NCBI GenBank assembly: GCA_050633365.1 | Contig: JBOEGJ010000043.1 | Location: forward strand, 44,914-108,913 | DNA: 64,000 bases | Direction: 5' to 3' | Source: Pseudomaricurvus sp050633365 | Lineage (GTDB): Bacteria; Pseudomonadota; Gammaproteobacteria; Pseudomonadales; Cellvibrionaceae | Shown here: positions 1 through 8,642 of the stretch, in pieces | How the letters are laid out: every line of letters starts with the position of its first letter | Numbering within the stretch: position 1 is the first letter of the stretch | Program-made: the position numbers and the translations under genes | The notes under the pieces: generated by a model | The model's database searches: none | Seen by the model: the letters and a program-made list of their open reading frames with translations, nothing else | What the model was told of the DNA's origin: nothing

Positions 1-1
1 C

Positions 2-481
2 CTATGTGGACGACTGCTAGAGCACCTAAAACTCCTCGATGGAGATTTTGGTGGCTTTCCTGTTGATCGCTTGGAGCACTGCCTGCAAACGGCGACAAGA
101 GCTCATAGAGATGGGCGCGATGAGGAATATGTGGTTTGCGCGCTATTACACGATATTGGCGACACCTTGGGGCCAACCAACCACGCAGATGTCGCAGCGA
201 CTATTTTGCAGCCCTACATCAGTGAAGAGAATTACTGGATCATCAAACACCACGGCATCTTCCAAGGGTATTACTTTTTCCACCATCTGGGGCTCGACCG
301 AAACGCTCGCGACGAGTTTAAGGATCACCCTTACTACCAAGCCTGCGCGCACTTTTGTCACGCATACGATCAAAACAGCTTTGACAAAGACTATGACAGT
401 GAGCCCCTTGAGTTTTTCATCCCTATGATGGAGCGGGTCTTTGCCGCACCCAAGCAATCGCTCTACAAAGAAGCAATGTAA
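2..481 (+). CDS. HD-domain metalloprotein, PhnZ/MIOX-like (5' end outside window)
   Basis: The reading frame is open from base 2, so the start lies before the window; about 159 residues are visible. Residues in order: an EHCLQ stretch (His 26 from the edge), the HD pair in ALLHDIGD (His 50, Asp 51), a downstream NHAD, a KHHG and a late YDQNSFD. This ordered H...HD...H...H...D set matches HD-fold metal sites, and the spacing around EHxLQ and ALLHDIG resembles the di-iron HD oxygenase branch (PhnZ, myo-inositol oxygenase) rather than a nucleotide phosphohydrolase. No phosphonate or inositol gene is visible beside it, so the substrate is unknown. Family good, function uncertain. Confidence 0.75.
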   Translation, partial: LCGRLLEHLKLLDGDFGGFPVDRLEHCLQTATRAHRDGRDEEYVVCALLHDIGDTLGPTNHADVAATILQPYISEENYWIIKHHGIFQGYYFFHHLGLDRNARDEFKDHPYYQACAHFCHAYDQNSFDKDYDSEPLEFFIPMMERVFAAPKQSLYKEAM

Positions 482-685
482 TTTCTTGTCTACTGATTAA
501 GACGACTCAAGCAGCGAAGCCCTGGGCGGCGCTGCTATCCCTCCGATCCCCTCTAACAATCGATAACTCGCTGCCGAAATCTCCGTGACACTCGCGGGGC
601 CGATCCAGAATACCCCCCTCTATTCAGACAAGATTCAGTTGCCTCATCGAATAATGGCATCGAATTTCTTTGAATAGGTCGCGCC

Positions 686-1057
686 ATGAAAACTGTTATC
701 GCAACATTCGCTCTACTACTGGTATTTGTGACCCCTGCAGCACTGTCGCACAGCGATGGTCATGGGCATCGAAACAGCCACACCAAAAGAGACCATCATT
801 ACGATCACGGCAAACATCATGATCGACATTGTGATCATCGTAAAAAACACCGTAAAGACAAGCACCACAAGAAGTACCACAACTATTCTAGTCAATACAA
901 CCGCTATAACGGTTACAACCACTTTAATAGCTACAACCGCTACAACAACTTTTACGATTCCTTCAACAACAGATTTCAATCGAATCTATTTGGCGCAAAA
1001 TCCTTTCATGTAAACCATCATTTTCATGGATTTAACATTTGCTACATCAGACACTAA
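686..1057 (+). CDS. small secreted His/Asn/Tyr-rich protein
   Basis: A 123-residue protein of unknown function. Residues 1-21 form a clear signal peptide (Lys 2, then a hydrophobic run, cleavage probably near AALS-HS). Residues 22-62 are packed with His, Lys, Arg and Asp; the whole protein has 21 histidines. Residues 63-95 are a degenerate Asn/Tyr/Phe repeat with a YN-x-YN rhythm. Two cysteines remain (residues 49 and 118 or close by). The composition suggests a periplasmic or surface metal-binding or self-associating protein, but I recognise no family. It stands alone, with about 200 bases before it and 68 bases after it before the next gene. Confidence 0.7.
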   Translation: MKTVIATFALLLVFVTPAALSHSDGHGHRNSHTKRDHHYDHGKHHDRHCDHRKKHRKDKHHKKYHNYSSQYNRYNGYNHFNSYNRYNNFYDSFNNRFQSNLFGAKSFHVNHHFHGFNICYIRH

Positions 1058-1125
1058 AGATGAGGGGACTAGCCTGTGCTAGACTCGCCACATTCAGACC
1101 GCTTGGAGTCAACTGAGGTATTATC

Positions 1126-1962
1126 ATGGAAAGTTACGAAGCATTAATCGCCACCTTGGGGCTCACCATGGGCGCCTCGTGGGCCAGCGGTATCAACCTG
1201 TATGCGGTGCTGCTGGTACTAGGTATCGGAGGATCAACTGGCAACATTGATTTACCACCCGACCTGCAAACCTTAAGTGACCCTATGGTGATGGCCGCCG
1301 CGGGCTTTATGTATTTCGTCGAGTTTTTTGTCGATAAGACACCGGGAGTCGATACCGGTTGGGATACCTTGCACACATTTATCCGAATTCCCGCGGGAGC
1401 TATGTTAGCCGCTGGTGCTGTGGGAGACGTCAGCCCGGTTATGGAGATTGCCGCAGGTATTATGGGCGGAGGTCTATCGGCGACCAGCCACGCCACTAAA
1501 GCGGGAAGCCGCGCACTGATTAACACATCCCCTGAACCCTTCACTAACTGGGGCGCATCGATATCAGAAGACATCATGGTTTTTGCCGGACTATGGACTG
1601 CACTCAATCATCCTATGGTCTTCATTGCACTGCTGGTGGTATTCATCATTATCGCGATCTGGTTGCTGCCAAAGATCTGGCGAGTACTGAAAGCTATCAT
1701 TCTGAAAATCGGTAGCTGGCTTGGAATGGTGGATAAATCTTCGGTTGAAGAAGCTCAGGCAGAAAGTCGATCCCAGTCTCAAACCCCGCAAAGCGTTTCA
1801 CCAGAGACGCCGACATCGAGCGCCACAGCCGGAGCTTCTACATCGAAAACATCGAGCGATCAAATCCAGCAACTGCAAGCACTGCAAGTACTAAAAGACG
1901 CCGGCAGTCTGACTGAAGCAGAATTTCTCGAAACTAAGAAAAAGATCCTAGGAACCAGTTAA
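1126..1962 (+). CDS. DUF4126 membrane protein with C-terminal SHOCT-like motif
   Basis: A 278-residue membrane protein. The N-terminal 190 residues match the DUF4126 type: the GASWASGINLYA opening, several hydrophobic segments, a Gly/Ala-rich middle with SATSHATKAGSRA, and a last strong membrane span near residues 163-185. After a Ser/Thr/Gln-rich linker (about 205-245) the last 35 residues form a short helix pair of the SHOCT type, with the LKDAGSLTEAEFLETKKKIL pattern. A GAGG-type ribosome site (near 1114) precedes the ATG. The role of DUF4126 is not known. It ends in a bidirectional terminator shared with the convergent Nudix gene. Confidence 0.8.
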   Translation: MESYEALIATLGLTMGASWASGINLYAVLLVLGIGGSTGNIDLPPDLQTLSDPMVMAAAGFMYFVEFFVDKTPGVDTGWDTLHTFIRIPAGAMLAAGAVGDVSPVMEIAAGIMGGGLSATSHATKAGSRALINTSPEPFTNWGASISEDIMVFAGLWTALNHPMVFIALLVVFIIIAIWLLPKIWRVLKAIILKIGSWLGMVDKSSVEEAQAESRSQSQTPQSVSPETPTSSATAGASTSKTSSDQIQQLQALQVLKDAGSLTEAEFLETKKKILGTS

Positions 1963-2015
1963 GACAGAGATTTACTGAAAAGCTCAGACGAGCGATTTAG
2001 GGAAGCAGCTGAATA

Positions 2016-2052
2016 GAGCAAAAAGGCCGGTAATCCATCGGCCTTTTTGCTC
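2016..2052. terminator. bidirectional rho-independent terminator
   Basis: Perfect 14-base arms (2016-2029 and 2039-2052) around a 9-base loop, with A5 on one side and T5 on the other, so it works in both directions. It separates the DUF4126 gene from the convergent Nudix-ThiE gene. Confidence 0.9.
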
Positions 2053-2102
2053 ATTATCATTGAGCGATCGAGCCTATCAAGCCCCGCGCTCTTGGAATAG
2101 CT

Positions 2103-3038
2103 TTAGTTTGGCCACCAGGCACTTATCCCCGCAACCCCTTGCGCTCCAGATTTGCAGGCAACCGGCAATGTTTGATCCGACATGCCACCCAATGCAAATA
2201 CCGGTATCTTGGCATCGCTGACCCAGCTTGAGAATTGATCCCAACCCAGCGGTGACGCATTGGGATGGGTCTTTGTAAGTTCGACGGGTGACAGGCAGAC
2301 AAAATCCACCCCCCGCTGCTGAGCTCGAAGCAGTTGCTCTCGGCTGTGACAGGCAGCACTTACCCATCGCAGAGCAGCTCGTGCCACTGGCTGATCACTC
2401 GCCATTAATTGCGCCGAGGTTAAATGTAAACCGTCTGCGCACACATCCCCTTTCGGAGAGTTCAATATCAAACGAGCCCCAACTTGGCGACAACGATCAA
2501 GTATATCCGGCACAGCCGCCTTCCATTGATCGGAACTCCACTGAGTCTGGCGCAATTGCAGCAGGCGAATACCGCGGTCTAAAGCCGATTGAACTTTAGC
2601 AACGCACGCTTCAATTGAGACTTCGTCGGCGCTCACTAGATACACCGGTGGTAACTGAGCAGCAGTTACAATGGGGACATTCGCCGCGGGAAAATTAAAA
2701 TCGTTTAACGCCTCGGGACTCACCCACTTAACCGGCTGCCCCTCCTTGCCGTGAGCATCGCCTTCGAATTGGGTGACTCGCCACACGTCAAGGAGAACAG
2801 ACTTATCGGGATAATCGTGTCGAATTTGAATCAGCGGCTCGAGACAAGTCGAGGTAATACCAATCTCTTCATCAAGCTCTCGAACAAGCGCTTGCTGAAC
2901 GCTTTCACCGTCTTCCAACTTACCCCCGGGAAACTCCCAAAGACCGCCTTGGTGACTAGCTGCTGGGCGCCGAGCAATAAGAATGTGTCCATCAGAATTG
3001 ACGACAACACCGGCGGCAACATGAATGATTTTTGTCAT
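2103..3038 (-). CDS. Nudix hydrolase (MutT) fused to a ThiE/TenI-like domain
   Basis: Two domains. Residues 1-130 are a MutT-type Nudix domain with an intact Nudix box (residues 39-61; GGKLEDGES... ALVRELDEEIGI), expected to hydrolyse oxidised purine nucleotides such as 8-oxo-dGTP. From about residue 137 (PVYLVSADEV) to the end is a thiamine-phosphate-synthase-like barrel with the typical C-terminal GGM and GAQGVAGISA elements. This fusion is common in gammaproteobacteria next to argJ and secA. I chose the ATG giving MTKIIHVAAGVVV because the family starts there; an in-frame ATG 16 codons upstream (3086) is possible but adds no domain. The thiamine role of the second half is unproven in this family. 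Confidence 0.9.
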   Translation of the reverse strand: MTKIIHVAAGVVVNSDGHILIARRPAASHQGGLWEFPGGKLEDGESVQQALVRELDEEIGITSTCLEPLIQIRHDYPDKSVLLDVWRVTQFEGDAHGKEGQPVKWVSPEALNDFNFPAANVPIVTAAQLPPVYLVSADEVSIEACVAKVQSALDRGIRLLQLRQTQWSSDQWKAAVPDILDRCRQVGARLILNSPKGDVCADGLHLTSAQLMASDQPVARAALRWVSAACHSREQLLRAQQRGVDFVCLSPVELTKTHPNASPLGWDQFSSWVSDAKIPVFALGGMSDQTLPVACKSGAQGVAGISAWWPN

Positions 3039-3087
3039 GAGAATAGATTCAGGTTTGAGATGCCCGGCGAAGACCGAGCTTATCATC

Positions 3088-3141
3088 GATAAGAGAGCTC
3101 ACTGCGATAAGTGAGCTAACTGTGATAAGAGAGCTAACTGC
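3088..3141. repeat. three tandem 18-base repeats between argJ and mutT
   Basis: Three near-identical 18-base units (3088-3105, 3106-3123, 3124-3141) of the form gataag-n-gagct-n-actg-n, differing at a few positions, followed by a partial fourth unit. The last copy runs over the argJ stop codon (3134-3136). It looks like a local slippage duplication; a role is not evident. Confidence 0.85.
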
Positions 3142-4354
3142 GGTAATCGGCGTTAATGGTGACGTAGTCGTGTGACAGATCGGTTGTCCAAACACGGTCT
3201 TTTGAGTTGCCGCGACCCAGATCGACTCGAATCATAATTTCTTCTTGGTCCATCACCGCCTGACCCTGCTCTTCGGTATAGCTTGCGGCGCACCCGCCAT
3301 TTTCTACAATAAGCACATTACCGAGCCAGACACGTACTTTGCTGGAATCCAAATTCTCAACATCGGCATAGCCAATAGCAGCAACTATTCGCCCCCAATT
3401 TGGATCCGAAGCAAACAGAGCGGTTTTGACCAAGGGTGATTGCGCGATGGAATAGGCTACCTTAGCCGCTTCGGGTTTTTCTGTAGCCCCTTCGACTTGT
3501 ACGGTGACAAATTTTGTTGCACCTTCGCCATCGCTGACGATGTTTTGCGCCAACTGTATGTGCACCGAGACAACGGCATTGTAGAATTTTGCGAAGAGCT
3601 CACCTTGAGTACTGTTGATTTCCGGCAGCGAACTCTGACCCGTGGCGATCAACATGCACGCGTCGTTAGTTGACGTGTCGCCATCCACAGTAATTCGATT
3701 AAACGATTGATCGGCGGCCTTTTTAACCAATTGATCTAACAATGGCTGACTGACCTTTGCATCGGTCGCAATAAAACCCAACATGGTGGCCATGTTAGGG
3801 TTAATCATCCCCGAGCCTTTTGAAATTCCAGAAACGGTAATCACTTCATCGTCGTAGGTAAACTGTACCGTGGCGCCTTTCGGACGAGTATCGGTGGTCA
3901 TAATACCGCGCGCAGCATCTTCCCAGCCATCTTCTGAAAGGTTTTCAAGGGCTTGTGGTAAAGCGGCCAATAGACGAGCCATAGGCAAACGCTCACCGAT
4001 AACTCCCGTGGAGAAAGGCAATACTTGAGAGGCTTTGGCACCGGACATTTCGGCCAATTTATTACAGGTCAGGCGTGCATCTGCAAGGCCCTCTTGGCCG
4101 GTACAGGCATTGGCATTTCCAGAGTTGATCACCAGATAGCGAATGTCACTTGAATTCAAATGCTCTTTGGCAACGGTAACCGGCGCCGCGCAAAACGCAT
4201 TCTGAGTAAATACTCCAGAAACACGCGCTTCTTTGGGCAAACCTAGCACCACTAAATCTTGTCGACCTGGTGTCTTGATGCCGGCGCTGGCCGTGCCGAG
4301 ACGCAACCCCGCCACTGGAGTCATTGGTGGAAACGGAAACTGTCCAACGGCCAT
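3134..4354 (-). CDS. argJ: ArgJ, glutamate N-acetyltransferase / N-acetylglutamate synthase
   Basis: A 406-residue bifunctional enzyme of arginine biosynthesis. It transfers the acetyl group from N-acetylornithine to glutamate and can also make N-acetylglutamate from acetyl-CoA. The family's self-cleavage motif is intact: KGSGMINPNMATML at residues 179-192, with Thr 190 as the expected new N-terminal nucleophile of the beta chain. TTDT (residues 153-156) and the C-terminal VTINADYRS are also typical. It follows secA by 68 bases on the same strand, the usual Pseudomonas order. Length is normal for the family. Confidence 0.97.
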   Translation of the reverse strand: MAVGQFPFPPMTPVAGLRLGTASAGIKTPGRQDLVVLGLPKEARVSGVFTQNAFCAAPVTVAKEHLNSSDIRYLVINSGNANACTGQEGLADARLTCNKLAEMSGAKASQVLPFSTGVIGERLPMARLLAALPQALENLSEDGWEDAARGIMTTDTRPKGATVQFTYDDEVITVSGISKGSGMINPNMATMLGFIATDAKVSQPLLDQLVKKAADQSFNRITVDGDTSTNDACMLIATGQSSLPEINSTQGELFAKFYNAVVSVHIQLAQNIVSDGEGATKFVTVQVEGATEKPEAAKVAYSIAQSPLVKTALFASDPNWGRIVAAIGYADVENLDSSKVRVWLGNVLIVENGGCAASYTEEQGQAVMDQEEIMIRVDLGRGNSKDRVWTTDLSHDYVTINADYRS

Positions 4355-4422
4355 AAATATCTACCTTTTAACGGTAGTCACACCGACATCACCATCGGCG
4401 GACAATTGTAGGGCAAACAATA

Positions 4423-7146
4423 TCAAGCCAAGCGGCCATGACACTGCTTAAACTTTTTACCTGACCCACAGGGACAAGCATCGTTACGGCCTACCTTGGC
4501 GGCTTCTCTTACGAACGGCTTCGGATTTCCTTCATCACCTTCGGGGACGACACCTTCCTCTTCCATCGCAGAAGCTTGCGCGTGTTCGAGTTGCATGCGC
4601 TGCTGTTCTTGCTGCTGGCGGCGCTGAGCCTCCATCTGCTGCATTTCTTCTTCGCTGACCGGCTCCACTCGCGCCAACATGCGAATGACTTCGCTCTTCA
4701 AATTGTCGAGCATAGACTCAAACAGCTCAAAGGATTCACGCTTGTACTCTTGCTTTGGATTCTTTTGGGCGAAAGCTCGCAAACCGATACCTTGACGCAG
4801 GTGATCCATATTCGCAAGATGCTCCTTCCACAACATATCCAAGACGTTGAGCATAATTTGACGCTCCACCTCTCGCATAATCGGGCCGAAGTGATCGCAC
4901 TTGTTGTCATAGGCGGTTTGAATTTCGCTAAGAATTTTTTCGCTAAGATTCTCTTCGTGAAGCTTTTTATCTTCTTCGAGCCACTGAGCAATGGGTAGTG
5001 GCAAGCCAAATTCGGCTTGAAGAAATTGCTCCAGACCAGGGATATCCCACTGCTCTTCTAGGCTTTGAGGAGGAATATAACCACTGATCGTGTCGCGCAC
5101 CACATCGGCGCGAATCGCGGTGATGGCTTCGGCGATGTCTTCAGATTCGAGCAACTCATTGCGTTGTTGATACACCACTTGACGCTGATCATTGGCGACA
5201 TCATCAAATTCCAGCAACTGTTTACGAATATCAAAGTTGCGGCCTTCAACTTTACGCTGGGCCTTTTCAATGGCATTGGACACCATGCGATGCTCGATAG
5301 CTTCGCCTTTTTCCATGCCCAGAGCTTTCATAAATCCGCGAACTCGATCAGACGCGAAAATTCGCATCAAGTTATCTTCCATAGAAAGATAGAAGCGGGA
5401 CATTCCGGGATCGCCTTGACGACCCGCGCGACCACGCAACTGATTATCGATACGACGAGATTCGTGGCGCTCAGTACCGATGATGTGCAAGCCTCCACCT
5501 TCGATCACTTGATCGTGGCGTTTTTGCCAATCGGCTTTTGCCGCTTCTATCTGAGCTTCGCTAGGGTTGTCCATTTCAGCCAACTCAGCTTCGAAATTAC
5601 CCCCCAAGACAATATCAGTACCACGGCCGGCCATGTTGGTGGCAATAGTAATGGCCCCTGGACGTCCTGCCTGCGCAATAATCGATGCTTCTTTTTCGTG
5701 AAACTTAGCATTCAAAACTTGATGTTTCAGGCCCGCTTTTTTCAGGCGACGCGCCATTTCTTCGGATGCCTCAATGGAAGCCGTACCAACCAATACGGGA
5801 ACGTTTTGCTCCTGTAACTCTTTCACCGCTTCGGAAATAGCTTCAAACTTTTCTTCAACGGACAAAAACACCAGATCGTTCAAATCTTTACGAGCGACGT
5901 CTTTGTTGGTTGGAATAACCACAACATCCAAACCGTAAATTTGATGAAACTCGAAGGCTTCAGTATCAGCGGTACCCGTCATGCCCGAGAGCTTTGGAAA
6001 AATACGAAAGTAGTTCTGGAAAGTCGTTGAGGCGAGAGTCTGGCTCTCGTTCTGAATAGAGACACCTTCTTTCGCTTCAAGGGCTTGATGCAATCCTTCA
6101 GAGAGACGACGGCCCTGCATGGTACGGCCCGTATGTTCATCGATCAGCACCACTTGGCCATCTTGAACAATATAGTCCACATCACTTTGGAATAAGGTAT
6201 AAGCCTTTAGCGCTGCGTGTACGTGATGCAGTAGGCTTAAGTTAGTTGCCGCATACAGGCTATCATCAGCCTGAAGCAGACCGACTTCAATCAACATTTC
6301 TTCGACTTTTTGATGGCCGTCTTCAGTCAATTCAACCGTGCGACTTTTTTCGTCGATCACGTAATCGCCCGGCTCAGTCACCTCTTCGCCATCGCTCAGT
6401 TGAACTTTCAACTTGGGAATCAACAGATTCATTTGCTGATACATACGCGAGCTGTCTTCGGCCGCACCAGAGATGATCAAAGGCGTACGCGCCTCATCGA
6501 TCAAGATCGAATCGACTTCATCAACAATGGCAAAGTTGAGCGGGCGTTGCATTTTGTCGTCTTTGCGCAACGCCATATTGTCGCGTAGATAATCGAAGCC
6601 AAACTCGTTGTTTGTACCGTAGGTAATATCCGCTTGGTAAGCTTCAAACTTGGCTTGAGGGTCTTGCATCGACTGAATAACACCGACCTTCAGGCCAAGC
6701 GCTTCGTACAGTGGACGCATCCACTCGGCGTCACGGCTGGCCAAGTAGTCATTAACAGTAACCACGTGCACACCGCGCCCCGAGAGCGCATTGAGATAAG
6801 CACCCAAGGTCGACATCAAGGTTTTACCCTCACCGGTGCGCATTTCAGCAATACGACCTTCGTGGAGAGTGATACCACCAATCAGCTGGACATCAAAATG
6901 TCGCATGCCCAAAGCTCTGCGGCTAGCCTCTCGGCAGGTTGCAAAGGCCTCAGGCAACAATTGATCCAAGCTTTCACCATTTTGAAAACGCTCTTTGTAC
7001 TCGGTCGACTTGAGCTGCAATTGCGTATCGGACAAGCCTTCGAGTCCAGATTCCAATTCGTTAATGGCTTTAACGAGTTTACGCATACGTTTAAGTTCGC
7101 GATCATTTTTAGATCCGAAGACTGCTTTGACCAATTTACCTATCAT
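4423..7146 (-). CDS. secA: SecA, preprotein translocase ATPase
   Basis: A 907-residue motor that drives unfolded precursors through SecYEG. Visible parts: Walker A GEGKT (about 105-109), the Walker B region DEVDS near 210, helicase-type motifs (TNMAGRGTDI, QLRGRAGRQGD), a Gln/Glu-rich linker, and a complete C-terminal zinc motif with Cys 891, Cys 893, Cys 902 and His 903, which binds SecB and phospholipid. Full length. It lies 188 bases after the M23 peptidase gene. I looked for a secM-like leader in that gap and saw no short ORF with an arrest-like sequence. Confidence 0.99.
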   Translation of the reverse strand: MIGKLVKAVFGSKNDRELKRMRKLVKAINELESGLEGLSDTQLQLKSTEYKERFQNGESLDQLLPEAFATCREASRRALGMRHFDVQLIGGITLHEGRIAEMRTGEGKTLMSTLGAYLNALSGRGVHVVTVNDYLASRDAEWMRPLYEALGLKVGVIQSMQDPQAKFEAYQADITYGTNNEFGFDYLRDNMALRKDDKMQRPLNFAIVDEVDSILIDEARTPLIISGAAEDSSRMYQQMNLLIPKLKVQLSDGEEVTEPGDYVIDEKSRTVELTEDGHQKVEEMLIEVGLLQADDSLYAATNLSLLHHVHAALKAYTLFQSDVDYIVQDGQVVLIDEHTGRTMQGRRLSEGLHQALEAKEGVSIQNESQTLASTTFQNYFRIFPKLSGMTGTADTEAFEFHQIYGLDVVVIPTNKDVARKDLNDLVFLSVEEKFEAISEAVKELQEQNVPVLVGTASIEASEEMARRLKKAGLKHQVLNAKFHEKEASIIAQAGRPGAITIATNMAGRGTDIVLGGNFEAELAEMDNPSEAQIEAAKADWQKRHDQVIEGGGLHIIGTERHESRRIDNQLRGRAGRQGDPGMSRFYLSMEDNLMRIFASDRVRGFMKALGMEKGEAIEHRMVSNAIEKAQRKVEGRNFDIRKQLLEFDDVANDQRQVVYQQRNELLESEDIAEAITAIRADVVRDTISGYIPPQSLEEQWDIPGLEQFLQAEFGLPLPIAQWLEEDKKLHEENLSEKILSEIQTAYDNKCDHFGPIMREVERQIMLNVLDMLWKEHLANMDHLRQGIGLRAFAQKNPKQEYKRESFELFESMLDNLKSEVIRMLARVEPVSEEEMQQMEAQRRQQQEQQRMQLEHAQASAMEEEGVVPEGDEGNPKPFVREAAKVGRNDACPCGSGKKFKQCHGRLA

Positions 7147-7334
7147 GAGTAATACCGAGTTTTATCTATTTTTACGCGAGGCGTTTTATTAGGGAGTCAA
7201 TTTCAACGATTGAAGTTCTTCGAAAAGAGACTAGATACCTTGAATATCGAGTAGATCAGCGGTTTTACTGGCCGCCGACGCAAAGGGCACAAGTAAACCG
7301 AAAGGCGCTTGCGGAAGCAAGCAAAAGATGGGAT

Positions 7335-8267
7335 TTAGCGGTTTGTTCTATGAATATAAGCGGCTGGATCGACTGCCCTGCCATTTTTATACACTTCGAA
7401 GTGCACATGAGGACCGGTAGAGCGACCGCTGGACCCCATAAGGGAAACCACCTGGCCTTTTTTAATCACATCGCCCACTTTAACAATGTTCTCTGTATTG
7501 TGTGCGTAGCGAGTGGTGAAGCCATTACCGTGATTGACCTCAACCATTTGTCCGTAACCACTGCGCTCACCAGACCAGGTAACAACGCCGGCCGCCACAG
7601 AAACAACGTCGGAGCCGAGTTTGCCAGCAAAGTCGACGCCGTTATGCCAAGCCACATGTCCTTTAAAAGGATCGGTCCGACGTCCGTAACGAGAAGACAT
7701 CCAGCCTTTTTTCACGGGTCGTCCCGCCAAAAAGACATCTCGTTGAACTTTGCGCTTGGCCAGCAGAGCCTCAAGGGTGTCGAGCTGTTGCTCGCGATCG
7801 GATATTTGACGGGTAAGCTGGTCGATAACGTTAAGGAAATCTGGAGCTTGGTAAGCATCGCCCAACTCGGCGGATTCAGGCCCACCCAATGCTGGTGGCT
7901 GACTAAAATCGAATTCACCCTTATCGAGCTTGGCGATTGTGGTCAGCCGTTCGCCCAAAGCATCTAGTCTGAGCAATCTCGCCTGTAGCTCAGCCATGCG
8001 TAAAGTTAGGGCACCTAACTGTTCTTCAGCGTGTTTTTTGGTTTGCTCGACTTCAGCATTTTGATTACTGAGGGCTTCATTCCAAGCCTTGGTTGAATCG
8101 CCAGTGAAAAGATCGGCGCCATCGCCTTGGTTGATATCATTACCAACCATAACTCCGAGCCCAACAGGGATGCCCAGCAAGCACACAGACAGCAACGCAC
8201 GAGTCCACCCACCCAGGGTGAAGGTTCGACTGCGACCGTGATGTTTACTGACTACAATGACTTTCAT
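7335..8267 (-). CDS. M23 (LytM-type) peptidase, membrane-anchored, with coiled coil
   Basis: A 310-residue envelope protein. There is a basic N-terminus, one membrane span (about 24-42), a coiled-coil stretch (about 65-112) and a second around 148-178, then a LytM domain. All four zinc/catalytic residues are present: His 208 and Asp 212 in HNGVDF, His 287 and His 289 in HVHFEV. It should therefore be an active DD-endopeptidase on peptidoglycan, unlike the EnvC-type activators that lose these residues. Pseudomonas has the same kind of gene between lpxC and secA, so it is part of the conserved neighbourhood. Confidence 0.9.
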   Translation of the reverse strand: MKVIVVSKHHGRSRTFTLGGWTRALLSVCLLGIPVGLGVMVGNDINQGDGADLFTGDSTKAWNEALSNQNAEVEQTKKHAEEQLGALTLRMAELQARLLRLDALGERLTTIAKLDKGEFDFSQPPALGGPESAELGDAYQAPDFLNVIDQLTRQISDREQQLDTLEALLAKRKVQRDVFLAGRPVKKGWMSSRYGRRTDPFKGHVAWHNGVDFAGKLGSDVVSVAAGVVTWSGERSGYGQMVEVNHGNGFTTRYAHNTENIVKVGDVIKKGQVVSLMGSSGRSTGPHVHFEVYKNGRAVDPAAYIHRTNR

Positions 8268-8642
8268 CGCGCGAGGTTCACCTGCTATTTCATCTATTGT
8301 TGATGGGCATCAACCAGCAACAGACAACTCAATTAATCCGTATTTAGGGCTCAAATCCTTGCCCTTACAAGAGGTTTCCTTACCGATCAAAACTAGCTCT
8401 CAATCAATTCGCGACTTAAGGTGGAACAGGCCACTAAATTCATTGCCAACTATGTACAGTTGATGACTCTTTGCTCAATTAAACCAAGCGGTAATCAACA
8501 CCGCTCCGACAATCATAGCAAAAACCTCGAGAACCGAGGCAATATACACGCCAATATCGCATATAAATCAAGCAATTACCAACACTAATTGAAGCTGCAC
8601 CGCAGCATCAATCGGAAGGTATCTTGGGAGTAATAAGGAGGA
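8268..8642. other. 375-base intergenic region between lpxC and the M23 peptidase gene
   Basis: No plausible gene in any frame. Just after lpxC there is an inverted repeat at 8589-8611 (10-base arms with one mismatch, 3-base loop) followed on the minus strand by a TTCAATTAGTG stretch, a weak terminator candidate. The rest is AT-rich near 8490-8590 and presumably holds a promoter for the M23 gene, but I could not pick one with confidence. Confidence 0.5.

Noticed and set aside
1134..1607. 157-residue ORF antisense to the DUF4126 gene
   Set aside because: The opposite strand carries a clear membrane protein with a good ribosome site.
5065..5817. 250-residue ORF antisense to secA
   Set aside because: Fully covered by secA on the other strand, with amino-acid composition typical of a reading-frame shadow.
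7147..7334. Possible secM-like arrest leader before secA
   Set aside because: No short ORF with a signal-peptide-like start or arrest-like end in the 188-base gap.
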